Source: Lepidodermella squamata
Taxonomy: Eukaryota > Gastrotricha
NCBI GenBank assembly: GCA_047495785.1
Contig: JBLDXI010000054.1
Span: forward strand, 930,001-994,000
DNA: 64,000 bases
Reading direction: 5' to 3'
In this document: positions 43,367-54,479 of the stretch, in pieces
Layout: each line of letters opens with the position of its first letter
How positions within the stretch are numbered: the stretch's first letter is position 1
Translations under genes and position numbers: made by a program
Notes under the pieces: generated by a model
What the model was told of the DNA's origin: nothing
Database searches by the model: none
Seen by the model: the letters and a program-made list of their open reading frames with translations, nothing else

Positions 43367-45670
43367 ATGATGATTCATATTGCTGTCGCTGTGATTCTAC
43401 TGTCACACAGGACGATTGCACAAGAGAACAGAACCTTCCGAAAGCCGAAAACGCTTCAAATACTTCGTATGATACCGATTTCGGGTCTTGATGCAAGTCA
43501 ACCTATAGCTCACCGCTTGGCGTCTCAATTGATCGCTGATCGAGTTAATGCAAGAAATGATATTCTGCCTGATTACCACATCGAAATGGTGTTTCGCGAC
43601 GAAAATCTAGGAAACGCAGCTGCTAACCTCATCGTCAATTTTCGACGCGAAAGTGAAAACAACCGATCTATCATTCAAAGCCCCTTAGTCATCGGACCGG
43701 AGTTCTCAACTGGCTGCAAGGCAATTGGTCCAATTGTTGGATACTTGAATACTATCAGTTTAACCGGCTACTGTGCAGCCCCTTTTCTAGCAGATCACAG
43801 CAAGAACCCTAATCTTTACCTTTCACTGACAACAGGCAAAACAACTGCAATTTCAATGCTGAGGTTCATGCGAGACGTTGGGAAATGGAATAAATTTGCG
43901 ATTCTTTCGAACTCACTCAGCGTGAGTGACTACGGAACAGCTTTTTTCCTCCACAACCGAGCTACTGCGTTCGGATTCAACGTCCCTTGGTTCAATATGG
44001 TCACCGATATCGACATGGAGATCGTTAGATCGCTACAGCAAAGCGGAATAAGGATAATCGTATTGAGCACAGGAAATTTAAATATAATTCTCAAGTACCT
44101 ATGCGAGTTGTTCAGAATTGGAATTACTGGCCCGAGATATGCTTTCCTAATTCTTAGTTTGGGCTTCTCAACCGGCACTGTGCCGGGTTGTACAAGTGAG
44201 CAATTATGGGCACAGTGGAGGCAGGCTTTCATCTTCGGAAACACAAATCAGCCCTATAATGCAACCGGCCTGAATGATTTAGGCTACAACGCAATCGAGT
44301 TCGAATCGATCATGATGCAACAAATGAATGTCTCTTCTACTGACTCGTTTCTAGTTGGCTACAATACTCACGATACTGTTTTGAAAGCTATATTAGCCCT
44401 TCATAAGGCTGATGTTAGCTTGAAAGCTCGCTTCAATCTGACTTTATCGGACTATGGAACGCAACCAGAGCTGGTTAACAAAGTTGTGAATGAGACAGTC
44501 CTGACGTCTAGCTTCACTGGAAATAGGGTTGGTCTAATGTCCTACTCACCACGGGGACAAATTCAGGGTGATTTGCAAGCCGTGGCTCAATGGAGACCAG
44601 ACACTGGAATGCAAAACGTGGCACTTCTCAGGCAACAAATGGATAGTCAGAAGGACGAATTTTCCTACGAGAGTTATTCCCTTGAAATAGTTCGCCAAGT
44701 GTTTTGGATATCTGGCAAAACCCCGATCGATCAGCCGATTCGGGCTATTCAACAAATTCGACTGCCAGGAGGCGTTTTCTTTGCGACAGTTGCTATAACC
44801 GGTCTCCTCACAGTATTCCAAACATCTGGGATTTTCGCGTTGGTTAAAACGAGACGTAACATCTCAACAACCTTCTGTTTCACAAAGATTATCGGCTTTC
44901 TTGGTTGTTTAATTCTCAACGCCAGTGCAGTTTTGTTCTCCTTCAACAATGATGACGGGAAACCGAGCCTGACCGTCGCGTCGATTGCAACGCTATGCTT
45001 TGGAGGTTCAATTGTGTTCAACAGTGTATCATCCAGGATGATGGTTATTCGAAGAGAAATGCAAAGTAATGAAAGGGCTAAGAGTCGTACGGGGCGAAGT
45101 CTTCACGCTTCCGCTAGTAATGCCTCACGAACGACAAGTGTTGAAATGTACCCTAGACATCGAAAATCAACCAAGATTGGGAGATCGCGGATGCTTTCAA
45201 TGGACAAAGCTTCGATGGGCATATCAATAACCGCAAGCCTGATTATTGCAGGCATTTTGATTGCTTGGTTTGTCAGTCAAGATACCGTTTGCGAGTCTCA
45301 ACTAATCGGAAGTCCGGCTTATTTTGAAGAGATTGATACCATGGTCGAAAGCTTTGCTGAGAAATGCACGGCGAAAAATGGCATTGCATTTCTAGCTGCG
45401 ATTGGGCTTCTCGAGCTTCTCATCTTGGTGGCTGCATCGTTTTTCGCGTATCATTTGAATCACGCTAAGAGGACCATTGACGAGTATGCTCTCATATGCC
45501 TCGGAATAGCCAATTCGTTTATGCTTTACATTGCGGGTGTCCTTGTCGCGTTGGTTCTAGCTGAAAGATTGATTGAGCAGCAGATTGGTATTATCTTTTC
45601 TATTCTTGCTATATCTGCTTCAACTTCAGCTACCTGGCTCTGGCCGATTGTCAAAAAAGCAGAATTTTGA
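43367..45670 (+). CDS. GABA-B-like class C receptor, family A copy 6
   Basis: Single-exon, 767-residue receptor. The start MMIHIAVAVILLSHRTIAQEN gives a signal peptide; the second Met is equally possible. The ligand domain shows GPEFSTGCKAIGP, SLTTGKTTAISMLRF and FGNTNQPYN; seven hydrophobic segments follow, with loop-2 cysteines (DTVCES and AEKCTA) and a C-terminus of WLWPIVKKAEF. The basic post-TM3 loop (RTGRSLHASASNASRTTS) resembles that of the copy at 34115. A broken fragment of a very similar gene lies at 49807-50038. The P-like transposon ends about 210 bp upstream. Ligand unknown. Confidence 0.92.
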   Translation: MMIHIAVAVILLSHRTIAQENRTFRKPKTLQILRMIPISGLDASQPIAHRLASQLIADRVNARNDILPDYHIEMVFRDENLGNAAANLIVNFRRESENNRSIIQSPLVIGPEFSTGCKAIGPIVGYLNTISLTGYCAAPFLADHSKNPNLYLSLTTGKTTAISMLRFMRDVGKWNKFAILSNSLSVSDYGTAFFLHNRATAFGFNVPWFNMVTDIDMEIVRSLQQSGIRIIVLSTGNLNIILKYLCELFRIGITGPRYAFLILSLGFSTGTVPGCTSEQLWAQWRQAFIFGNTNQPYNATGLNDLGYNAIEFESIMMQQMNVSSTDSFLVGYNTHDTVLKAILALHKADVSLKARFNLTLSDYGTQPELVNKVVNETVLTSSFTGNRVGLMSYSPRGQIQGDLQAVAQWRPDTGMQNVALLRQQMDSQKDEFSYESYSLEIVRQVFWISGKTPIDQPIRAIQQIRLPGGVFFATVAITGLLTVFQTSGIFALVKTRRNISTTFCFTKIIGFLGCLILNASAVLFSFNNDDGKPSLTVASIATLCFGGSIVFNSVSSRMMVIRREMQSNERAKSRTGRSLHASASNASRTTSVEMYPRHRKSTKIGRSRMLSMDKASMGISITASLIIAGILIAWFVSQDTVCESQLIGSPAYFEEIDTMVESFAEKCTAKNGIAFLAAIGLLELLILVAASFFAYHLNHAKRTIDEYALICLGIANSFMLYIAGVLVALVLAERLIEQQIGIIFSILAISASTSATWLWPIVKKAEF

Positions 45671-46777
45671 AATCAATAATAACACAATATATCCACAATA
45701 TGCACATTATATCTATATCGCTGCAGTAGATTTAACTCGTTAACCACGTATAATGTGATTTATTGATTGAATATTGTTCATTAAAATATTACGAGTTCAG
45801 CGTGATCTCGGGCGTGTGTCCCTACCGTCAATGTCGCCGAATTCACTAATATTTCTATGATAAAAAACAGATTTTCAGGTCAAGACATTTTAACAGAGAA
45901 AATTTCCATGGTTCTCAAACTGTTAATAACAAGTATAACAATTAACAATACCTTACAAATTAAAAAGGCTCTTCAAATTCGTCTTCTACTGAAGAATTCC
46001 AATTAATTTTAAGTTCGAACCTGTCGTAAATACTTTGACATTTACGTAGCTCTCTTTTCCTGGATTCGCGTCTTCACCATCACTTCTACCTCATCTCAAT
46101 CACTAACTAGGCCAGCTAATTGAAGGTATGAAAGGCATACCGATTTAACACTGCCAAAAATACACTGCGAGCTCGAAACGGCAAAGTTTAGGCCATGACC
46201 CGGTGGCTCCTTTGACACCGAATTTGGGGCCAACGATAGGAAATCGCGGAGGTTTCGGCGCGTCAGTATTTTCGTGACTTTTGTTTCCGTGCTAGAATAA
46301 CTCGAAAATAGGTATGCATGCTGCCAAAATTTCGACCCATGACCTACGTTTAAATCAGCCCGGATATCGCGATATCGCGACTCAAACAGCCCGGAATAGC
46401 AGAAATTATTCCGAGCTGTTATACCGTATATTTTCCACGATGATCCGGATAATCACAAATATACCTCGGTGTATATTTTCGAAAAATACGGTATACACGT
46501 GATATTCACTAGTTTTTTGGCAATTTAATGGTTTTGACTCTTTTGCATAAGTATATTTGACTCCGGCTTTTGACTCGTGATTTTCTGATCGTGGAATTGC
46601 TGTAAGAGATAACCCCCAAAAGCTAAGGGATAAAATTGCTACAATATGCTAAGGGATACAATGTTTGGCACATGATTTTGGCATTTTTGGCTCAAAAACT
46701 GAACAAGACCATTCCTCCCCTTCGCCTCCTTCCTCTGACAACAACGTAGGTGGCTGGAGGCTCAGCAGTCAGAGAGT
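45671..46777. other. Intergenic, no gene seen
   Basis: 3' flank of the receptor at 43367. A short inverted repeat (ATACCGTATATTTTC near 46423 against GAAAAATACGGTAT near 46482) could be a small foldback element. Nothing else is recognisable. Confidence 0.4.
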
Positions 46778-46992
46778 ATCAGCTCCATTTGCGCCGAGAA
46801 TTTCGCTCATCAACTTACAACCCGAACGATACTGATCAATAAATAATCAGTAAGGCCGCATTCAACCATGGAGGCTCTATCCAGCCCATTGGGCCCATTT
46901 GTACTGAAGCAACATATTAGACTTGTCCTCGATAGCGTTAAGAGAATGAGCATGATACCTGGGTGTGAGCTGGCTGTCGAGGGTATGGTATG
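46778..46992 (+). pseudogene. Exon 1 relic of a family C receptor
   Basis: Matches exon 1 of the gene at 56934 (shared words CAACTTACAACCCGAACGAT, GGCCGCATTCAAC, CTCGATAGCGT). It contains a TAA stop at ATCAATAAATAA, small insertions (for example CAACAT before ATTAGACTTG) and no following exon. Only the first ligand-domain segment is present. Confidence 0.8.
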
Positions 46993-47254
46993 TTTAATAG
47001 GTTGGATAGTATGATTGGTTTCGTAGGTTAGTAGTACTGAGTTAGGCTTCACAAGCTCATGGCACCCGCGGAAACTTGAGCGATGTAAGGGGGATCCTTA
47101 CCTATATCCCCCTTTCAGTAAAATTCCCATCTTCCACACTGTCCAGGCATCTTGACATGAATATTTCTTTCATTTCCGCTTCCTCCTCTGTTAACGGACA
47201 ATTCAATGACGATGGAGGCGGAGATGGCAAGCAGTGGAAAGCAGTAGGATCTGC

Positions 47255-47315
47255 AGTAGGTTGGTTCAATTTGGTGACTGAAATAAGCCCAGAGCCCAGA
47301 GATTGTTACTTCATT
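47255..47315 (+). pseudogene. Possible tiny fragment of a family A ligand domain
   Basis: GTTGGTTCAATTTGGTGACT followed by GAAATAAGCCCA reads GWFNLVTEISP, similar to PWFNMVTDIDM and PWFDMVTDINP in family A. It is short, so chance similarity is possible. Confidence 0.35.
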
Positions 47316-47645
47316 AAAGTGCAAGCTCGGCTGCCATCATAATATTCAACTACCTTTATACATATACTGTATATATGAGATAGACGATTCAGATTTTATT
47401 TTGAATGTCTACTTCACCCAACGGATTTGAGAAATTGCTACATATGTATTGATTCGAGCCCTTTCTTTTTTCGAAAACGAGTGCTTCGCTAACTGATGCA
47501 TAATCATTGTTGTGCAACTTCCATGTTTATTTGACGAGTGAAAAGTTTGAGGAAAGGGCGAAATCAGATGCTACAGACGTCTCTCATTTTTGTTATATGA
47601 TAATACCCAGACGTCAATCGCTTCAACAGTGAAAGCAGTACAATT

Positions 47646-48852
47646 TTATGATATATTCACACGCCTACGAGAAATATTGCTTAACAACTTTTTCAGGCAT
47701 TTGTTGCGCCTATCAAAAAATGATTCGATATGAACTGGCCTAATACACTGCAACACTGAACTGATAAACCCCCCAATTATTATGCATAGCATCGCTAGCT
47801 TTCTCAACCAAGCAGGCTCCGCCTGCCAAGCACCGAGTGACCACATACTGACTAATACAGACGAGCAGAATCCCGGAATGTAACTAATGACAAATAGTAG
47901 GAATAACCCGAACGACATTTTGACCAGATAGATCTCTTTACGCTGCCATTCGGCCACGCGGGTTAATGATTTCAAACTGGGACAGGGTGACGCGGCGTTT
48001 CTTTGACTTGCAATGCCTCTTAGAGATACCTTCGAATGGCCAATGGTTTTAAAAATCTTCCAATAATTTATCCCTACATATACTGAAGAGCCTGCGCATA
48101 TAGATAAGTAGTAAATTAGGTATAAGAATGATGTATCGAAATCGCCATAGAAGCTGTAGTCAAAATTTCCGCAAATCAGAACAGGCTCAGTGTTGTTGAA
48201 TTCCTCTATTATGAACCATTTCGCAGAAGAACTGTTCCACGGCCACCAAACGAAAGCCGAACTAAGAAATGTAGTTAATCCCAACAGGAGAAAAGTCACA
48301 CCACATATCTGTGAAGTATTTCATCGATCACATTTATTGATGGGATCATAATATACATACCTTTAAACTGTTTGGTTTATAGTTGCTCGTGTTTGATGAG
48401 ATACACAGGCGTCTTTCGTAAGAAATCGAAGCTTCAATCAGTAAACCGAACCCACCAGACGCCCAAATGAACCACAAGCAAGTCGAACAGTCCAGAGGAG
48501 ATGCCTCCCACCAGCCAGTTTTAAGGGTATTGAGCAGCCCATAACAATACGAGCATGCCAGGACGGCATCCCGAATGTGTAAGCAGCAGGTAAGAAAGAG
48601 GAAATCGATCTTGACCCTCCGCTTTACATACACGATGACATTCGTTATTGATGCGATGATGGACAGGCAGGTGAACAGAGAACAAGCTAGCAGCCAGCCT
48701 TGTCGATTTTCCATAGCAGCTGTGACGTCATGGAAGAAAGCGATGAAATATGGCTTCGATCGGCCGTAGCCTCGATCTGGTAAATCAGCTTCAATCCAAC
48801 CACCGTTGGCAACTCGAGCGATATAATAGAATGTATTACTTAGATTACTCAT
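47646..48852 (-). CDS. Rhodopsin-like seven-transmembrane receptor, family B
   Basis: Two exons, 48361-48852 and 47646-48308, with a 52-nt phase-0 intron; predicted 384 residues. Motifs: TM1 IIASITNVIVYV, TM2 LHIRDAVLA, a Cys before TM3 (SPLDCSTCLW), TM3 end SYERRLC, TM4 AFVWWPW, loop-2 Cys in VLICGNFD, TM6 FVISYIPGF, TM7 SSVLQCIRP. The N-terminus has NLSN as a possible glycosylation site. It is separated from the other family B genes by over 20 kb holding family A genes, so the families are interleaved. Orphan receptor. Confidence 0.9.
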
Positions 48853-49017
48853 TTGTCAGGTTGCGAAATAGAACGGTCCAGATGAAAAATCAAATGAAGA
48901 TTGCCCACAATATGCTGTGTAGCTCATTGTGAAAAAAGCTTTCTTGCGCGAAGTATCCTGGTCCGGCGGAAACACTAACATGCCATAAGTCATAATATTC
49001 ATCCTGTTCAAGATTTA

Positions 49018-49485
49018 CCTGTACATGCACAACAGATTCTGCACAAAAGCATTCTGCACAAATGCAGTTGCACAACATATTTTGCACCAAAACTCCATTT
49101 TCATATCAAATATTATCATCATTCAATGCGTAGAAAATCTGTCTAATGCAAGGGCAGTGCAGTCTTGAGTGATAGTAGCAGAAAAAATGGGCATGACATC
49201 ATTTATTGATCGATTTCAGCTTAATTTCATCAATTCATCTTTGCCCTAGGTCCGAACGTGAAACTCGCCACCGCTTATAATTTAAACTCGAATCGGACGC
49301 ACTAAAGTATCTCAAAAAGCAGGGCCCGAAACCAGTCTTTGATGCCAATGGGCTTCGTCTTCAATTTGGTATATTAAATTTTCTTATTTAACTGGATTCC
49401 GCTTGAAAAATGGAGTTTGTGCAAAATATTTTGTGCAACTGCATTTGCGCAAATGCTTTTGTGCAGAATCGTTTGTGCAAGTACG
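49018..49485. mobile_element. Foldback/MITE element with long imperfect inverted repeats
   Basis: The arm at about 49018-49102 is inverted at about 49405-49485. Each arm carries repeated TTGCACAA/TGCACAAA words (GATTCTGCACAAAAGCAT, AAATGCAGTTGCACAA, ACTCCATTTT). The spacer of about 300 bp has no ORF. No clear target duplication was identified. Confidence 0.7.
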
Positions 49486-49806
49486 GATATCCCCTGTTCA
49501 GTCAGAAGTAGGATGGGAAGCGTAGGGCACAGGCGCGCATCGTCCTGATTGCTTGAAACACTGGGGACATGGGACATTACATGACTGGGCAAAATACTGT
49601 CCTTGACTTTGATTAAAAATTCTCATTTTTAATTCTCGTTTAATTCCTCAATTCTGGTAAAATGTTTTTATCAGCAATCGGTAGCTCATATCCATCACGG
49701 AACACCTCCCAAAAAACTTCAAAAGCCTCCTCTCTGGAACCCCTCGATTCGTCGTAGTTTAAGGAGACAATTCATAGTTTTCTACGCAAATTGCCTTATA
49801 GTGGGG
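49486..49806. other. Intergenic, no gene seen
   Basis: Nothing recognisable between the foldback element and the receptor fragment. Confidence 0.4.
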
Positions 49807-50038
49807 AGAGATGCTTCCAATGGACAAAGCTTCAGGCATATCAATAATCGCAAACCTGTTGCATGTTGCAGGTATTTCGATTGCTTGGTTCCTCAGTCAA
49901 GATAATACTAGCGTTAATATTGGCTGAAAGATTGATCGAGCAGCAAATTGGCATTATCATTTCCATTCTTGCTATATCTATTTCCTATTTCGACTTCAGC
50001 GACCTGGCTGTGGCCGATTGTCAAGAAAGCATCGCCCT
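49807..50038 (+). pseudogene. 3'-end relic of a family A receptor
   Basis: Aligns with two separate parts of the gene at 43367: the TM4 region (GATGCTTCCAATGGACAAAGC, ATTGCTTGGTTCCTCAGTCA) and then directly the TM7 region (TTGGCTGAAAGATTGATCGA, GGCTGTGGCCGATTGTCAAG). Everything between TM4 and TM7 (about 240 bp) is deleted and the frame is disturbed. The following sequence also resembles the 3' flank of that gene. Confidence 0.8.
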
Positions 50039-50224
50039 AATATCAATTCAAGGAAATCTATATATATGCTATCCTGCCATAGATTTATTCCTTTCTAACT
50101 GGGAATTGACGTATCCATTGATATTAGTATTAGTGAGATTTATATAACAATTTGAAATGCTGTATTAAAATATAATGTCACATGCGATTTAATATTAGTT
50201 TTTCTCGGTAAAAATATTATAACT

Positions 50225-53118
50225 TCAATGTCTTATGCCATTGACAGTTGGGATGTTCCTGATGAAGAACTAGGAAGAGCAATTTTTTGATTAATGATAA
50301 TATGCAATAGAAAATTACCTTCATAACAGCAGATGAAATGAGATTGACTGCAACAAAAACAAGGGCAATGCCCGATACAAGAGTGTAGGAATTCTCGCCC
50401 TCCCTTCCACTGCGCTCTGTATCGAAGTCGAGGCAGCCTTGGGGTACTCGCACAGACCCCACTCCATCATCCGAAATGGCAAGTGTAGCTAGGAAACCAC
50501 CGGCGACAACTAGCAAGATCTGGCAATAGATACCAATTGCCATATTCTTCAAATCTGAAGCCCTATCCTAATGGAAAATTTTTTTTAGGATTACTGAAGA
50601 AATTCCTATTATTTATCTTACCACCCCTTGTCGACCATGGTAAGCGCCATAAAAGCAACGTAGAAGAAAAGGATAAGCTCAGTACCAATCAAGATCGAGA
50701 TAAGGCAAAGTCCAGCTATATTCCCAAGCAGGTCTTTGACAACGTTGCACTCATACTGATATGGCTGGAATGACATGGCTGCGTCGCTCTTGTCCATTTC
50801 AAAACAGGCGATTGACGTAGTAATTGGCTGAATGCTGATTGCAGCTGTTAACAGGCCAATTTGGAAGACAGTCCAACACGCGGCGAAAATGCCTTTGCTG
50901 ATTAGCTTCGAAATTAGGCTCATGGTGTTATCGATCGATAAACCTGATAAGACAGAAGTAGCTCTTGAAATCGGGCGATGAAATTCTGCTAATGAATTTG
51001 CAGCTGATAGACGATTGTCAGCTCTATAAACTCGCAGCCACGGGCTGTTATGGAAATTTGCCGAGTTCCTCGGGATGAAGAGCATCGCTCGACCTAGCTT
51101 TGTAAGATAACCACCGAGTATTGTCGAAATGCCAATCACAACTAGGTAAATCATCGTTGAACAATTTCCTCGCATTGTCTCCTCGACGCTTTCATCCGGG
51201 AGAGCGAATGCATGGCTCAGAAGAACTATATCACCAACTAGCACGATGAAATCACCGCGATAGAGGAAAAACGATTTGAGTAAATGGCTCTTTATGCGTT
51301 TGATGCTACCGCAAATGATGAAACTAAGGCAAAATGCGATTTCCAGGACAGAAATGACAATCAATATCGATCGGGACCTTGGACGTACCGCAGGTATCTT
51401 GATGAGGCTGATTAGGGCTTCATCTCTTGGAGGCAAGCCATCCTTTGTGTTCCAACGAAGGTCCAGTATGTAGATACCTTTAGCATCATTATTTTTGTAA
51501 TACGCAGCTACGCGAGATTCATTTCCGTATCCGACAGATTGGATGAAAGTGATTGGAACGTAACCGAAAGTTAGATTTGTGTCTCTACTAATGCCATACT
51601 CGCCTTTGATGCCTGAGAAGTTCATAGAGTAGAGAGCTTCGAACCAGATTGGGCCCATCTGACTTCCGTTTTGCTTGAAATTCTCCGTTGAAGTGACCCA
51701 GTCCAACAAAGTTTGATTTCCTGTCCAAACAAGCATAAATTAGTATTACAGATTGATCTACTCATAATCTACTAACGTTTATTAAGGTAGCTTTCAGCCG
51801 ATTGAAGGAGGAAACCAGTGCTTAAAGCACGGTCGTAGCAAACCTGAGGCCAATATTGCCACGAAGGATGCTGCTCTGGATTATCGATTCTATCCTTCAA
51901 TTCAGAATCAAGCTTTGCCTGTGTGTTTCCGCTTGAATCCGGGTAGTCGACGCCGAAAATATCTGAGAGCTGAGTATCTCCATAGTAGAAGATATGAATA
52001 CCACTCATTAGAACTTCGATGATCATGTCGCTTGTACACCAAGGCGTGGCGGGCCAAATCATAGCTGCGGGGGAAACTCGTTCATTCCAAGATAAGGCGA
52101 ATAGAACGTATTGAGGGCCCATCATTCCCAGCCTATGCATCCAGCATACGACCGATATAGGGGTTCCGCCATTGATTATGATGATCCTTGGATCACGTCG
52201 CTTCATCTCGTTCATGGTATCTTCCATGCTCAACATCAAGTTGCCATCGGGATAGGACATTACGACCTTCCCCATCCAAATAATTTCGATGTTCTCTTCC
52301 TCGAGTTGATCGATCAAATCAGGGTCCATCTAAAAAAATGGATTAAGCATAGGAATTTGCTTTTAACTTCATTACCATGTTGAAGAATGTTTCAAGATTT
52401 GAAGGTATCGCAACCTTTCGCCATCCCATAGCTCGAAAAAACTTTGCTAAAGCAATGTACTGAATGTCCCCTCTGTGGCCTAGGCTTGCGTAGTTTTTCA
52501 GACGTTGCCTCTCCTTGAACAAGCGAACTGAGCTTTGGGTAAGGGTTATCTGAAATATCAAGTAAAATATCGCAGTTGAAAAGGCGGAGGAAAACGAACA
52601 CCTAGGAAGTTGTATTGTTGCGTAAGAGCTGCAGTGGTTAAAATTCCTCTCTCATTGTCGCATTCCCCAATGACTATCAGAGGCATCAGGTTGTCAGCTT
52701 CAAAACGATTCTCCAAAATTTCGGTAAACTCGTTAACTATCAATGGGTCTGAACACTGAAAATAATTTTTTTATGATTCGAGTAATTATTAAATAATATT
52801 TACCCCGTCATCAACAAAATCGAGCACTAGTTCGTATTTTGTTAACATCCCAGGCATTTTCCGGAGTTGGTCGAGAGCGATACGTTTCGCCTCTAAGCAG
52901 GGAACACCTAATGAGATTGTGCAGTTGAAAGAGATAGCCATGATGACGTGGATTTTTGTTCGATTCATCTGTTCGCTCATGTTGTAGGCGAATGAGGTTC
53001 CAAACTCTGGCAGTGGAGCGCTGAAGGGATCCAACTTTTTCCCAGCACAAATAGTACCGATGACTATCGGCAATAGCTGCAACAATGAGCTTGATTTCAT
53101 GATTAGGGAATTTATCAA
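50225..53118 (-). CDS. GABA-B-like class C receptor, family C copy 1 (7 exons)
   Basis: Exons (minus order): 53118-52804, 52755-52600, 52549-52376, 52329-51777, 51720-50622, 50562-50319, 50269-50225. Every intron is 48-60 nt with GT-AG ends, and the joined frame gives 861 residues. The start is Met1 (53118) or Met7, before a hydrophobic signal segment. Exons 1-4 and part of 5 encode the ligand domain (DQLRKMPGMLTKYELVLDFVDD, GWRKVAIPS, RDPRIIIINGG, ICYDRALSTGF-like region). Exon 5 holds TM1-TM5, exon 6 TM6-TM7. The TM3-edge Cys (GNCSTMIY) and loop-2 Cys (QPYQYECN) expected for the class C disulfide are present. The tail is about 15 residues. Transcribed opposite to its two paralogues. Confidence 0.85.
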
Positions 53119-53853
53119 CTTTCAGTGAGATCTAATGTTGTTATGCTGCTGATCGGAAACTTTTGAATTGAAGCAATTGAAGCAGCAAACTGGAATTGAA
53201 GTTAGCTATTTGATGTCAGCTCGAAGGCACGCTGATTAGCCTTGTTATCTTTCATTAAACATCTCATCTGACATTCAATTAATGAAAATAAATTTGAGGG
53301 ACAGATGCAAATTCTGTGTCGATTGCACTGTATAATTCTTAATAAGAGCAGGAAATCAAAATTTTCCCCGGGTCACATCGCTCATCATTTACGCTCTGGA
53401 AGATATAATATCATCTCGTTTCTCATAGCTTGGCCAATCAGCTGCTGGCCTGTTTTAAATATCGGCATAGATTCTTCTCAAGCGCCGCTCAAGCTGAAAC
53501 AATCAGTACCTTTATTCAGAATATTTAGAATATTTAGGAAGAATGAACGATCCTCTTCTGAATTGTTCTGGGTTCTACAATCAATTGTACATGACCTATG
53601 CACTTTAAACTTGAGTTACCTGTCCAGTAAGCTCTAATTTTTAATGGACTTTGCTGTATGTATTCAATGTAGAATTGTATTATGACACATCTCAGGCGCA
53701 CCAGATGCTAATGTTCAAATATTACAGATCATAGATGTAAGACTTTCGCAGGAGCTTACTGGTTGGAGTTAGTAAGCGGCACAAGAGAGACATATCAATG
53801 CAGAATCCAAAAGCATCACAGGCGTTAGGTATGAGTCAATTTAGGGTTTAAAT
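53119..53853. other. Intergenic, no gene seen
   Basis: Upstream side of the minus-strand receptor. No recognisable element. Confidence 0.4.
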
Positions 53854-54063
53854 TTAACACTGCTCGTCAAGCAAGAACTGGTCATCTCCACAATTGGCTT
53901 TTGAGCATTTGCATTCGTCTCGTCTAGCTCCGAAGTACTGGTCCTCTCCATAATTAGCTTCTTGGTACTGGGGTCCGCCTTGCCTAGCGCCGAAGTAGTG
54001 ATCTTCCCCACAATTTACCTCCGGGTTCTGGTCTTCTCCACGCTTGTCTTCCAATTCGCTTCC
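53854..54063 (-). CDS. Possible small repeat protein, hypothetical
   Basis: An open frame of 69 residues from the second Met (MGSELEDKRGEDQ). It contains about three tandem units of roughly 18-20 residues resembling NYGEDQYFGARR (NCGEDHYFGAR, NYGEDQYFGAR, NCGDDQF), encoded by an imperfect repeat of about 57-60 nt. No signal peptide or known domain is recognised. The amino-acid repeat is better kept than chance would predict, but coding status is uncertain; it may be only a minisatellite. Confidence 0.3.
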   Translation of the reverse strand, partial: GSELEDKRGEDQNPEVNCGEDHYFGARQGGPQYQEANYGEDQYFGARRDECKCSKANCGDDQFLLDEQC

Positions 54064-54479
54064 CATAATGGAAAAACTAATAAAATTGCGAATTTTTAAC
54101 AAGAGAACAGTTCAGTTTAAGTTTGAATTTGTTAGCTTTGCTCATTAGTATTCAGTAAACATGCCACCAATGTTTTTTGCTGATGACTCCGCTCCTAAGA
54201 TAATCAGCTGTCGTGTGGCTTTTTCATGTTTTCTTTTGTTTTTTCTTTCCTTCATGCAGAAGCTAAGTATGTGCATGTTGTCTGTGAGGAAGCAAGGTAA
54301 AGTTTACGCAAAAAGACATTCCTATCATCACAGCGGAATCAAAATATGGCGTAAATTATGAGTCTTTTGCCCTCGACAAGGATCGAAGGAAGCCCATCGA
54401 CAAAAAGCATTGTTACGCTTGAGTTACGTTGAAAAATGAAACTTGTAGCTGAATAATGTCAACTGAAAGAATTGCGTGG
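54064..54479. other. Intergenic, no gene seen
   Basis: Nothing recognisable; the open frame at 54161-54361 has no similarity to neighbours. Confidence 0.35.

Noticed and set aside
49018-49485. CRISPR-like array because of evenly repeated short words
   Set aside because: The units are unequal, arranged as two inverted arms, and the genome is eukaryotic.
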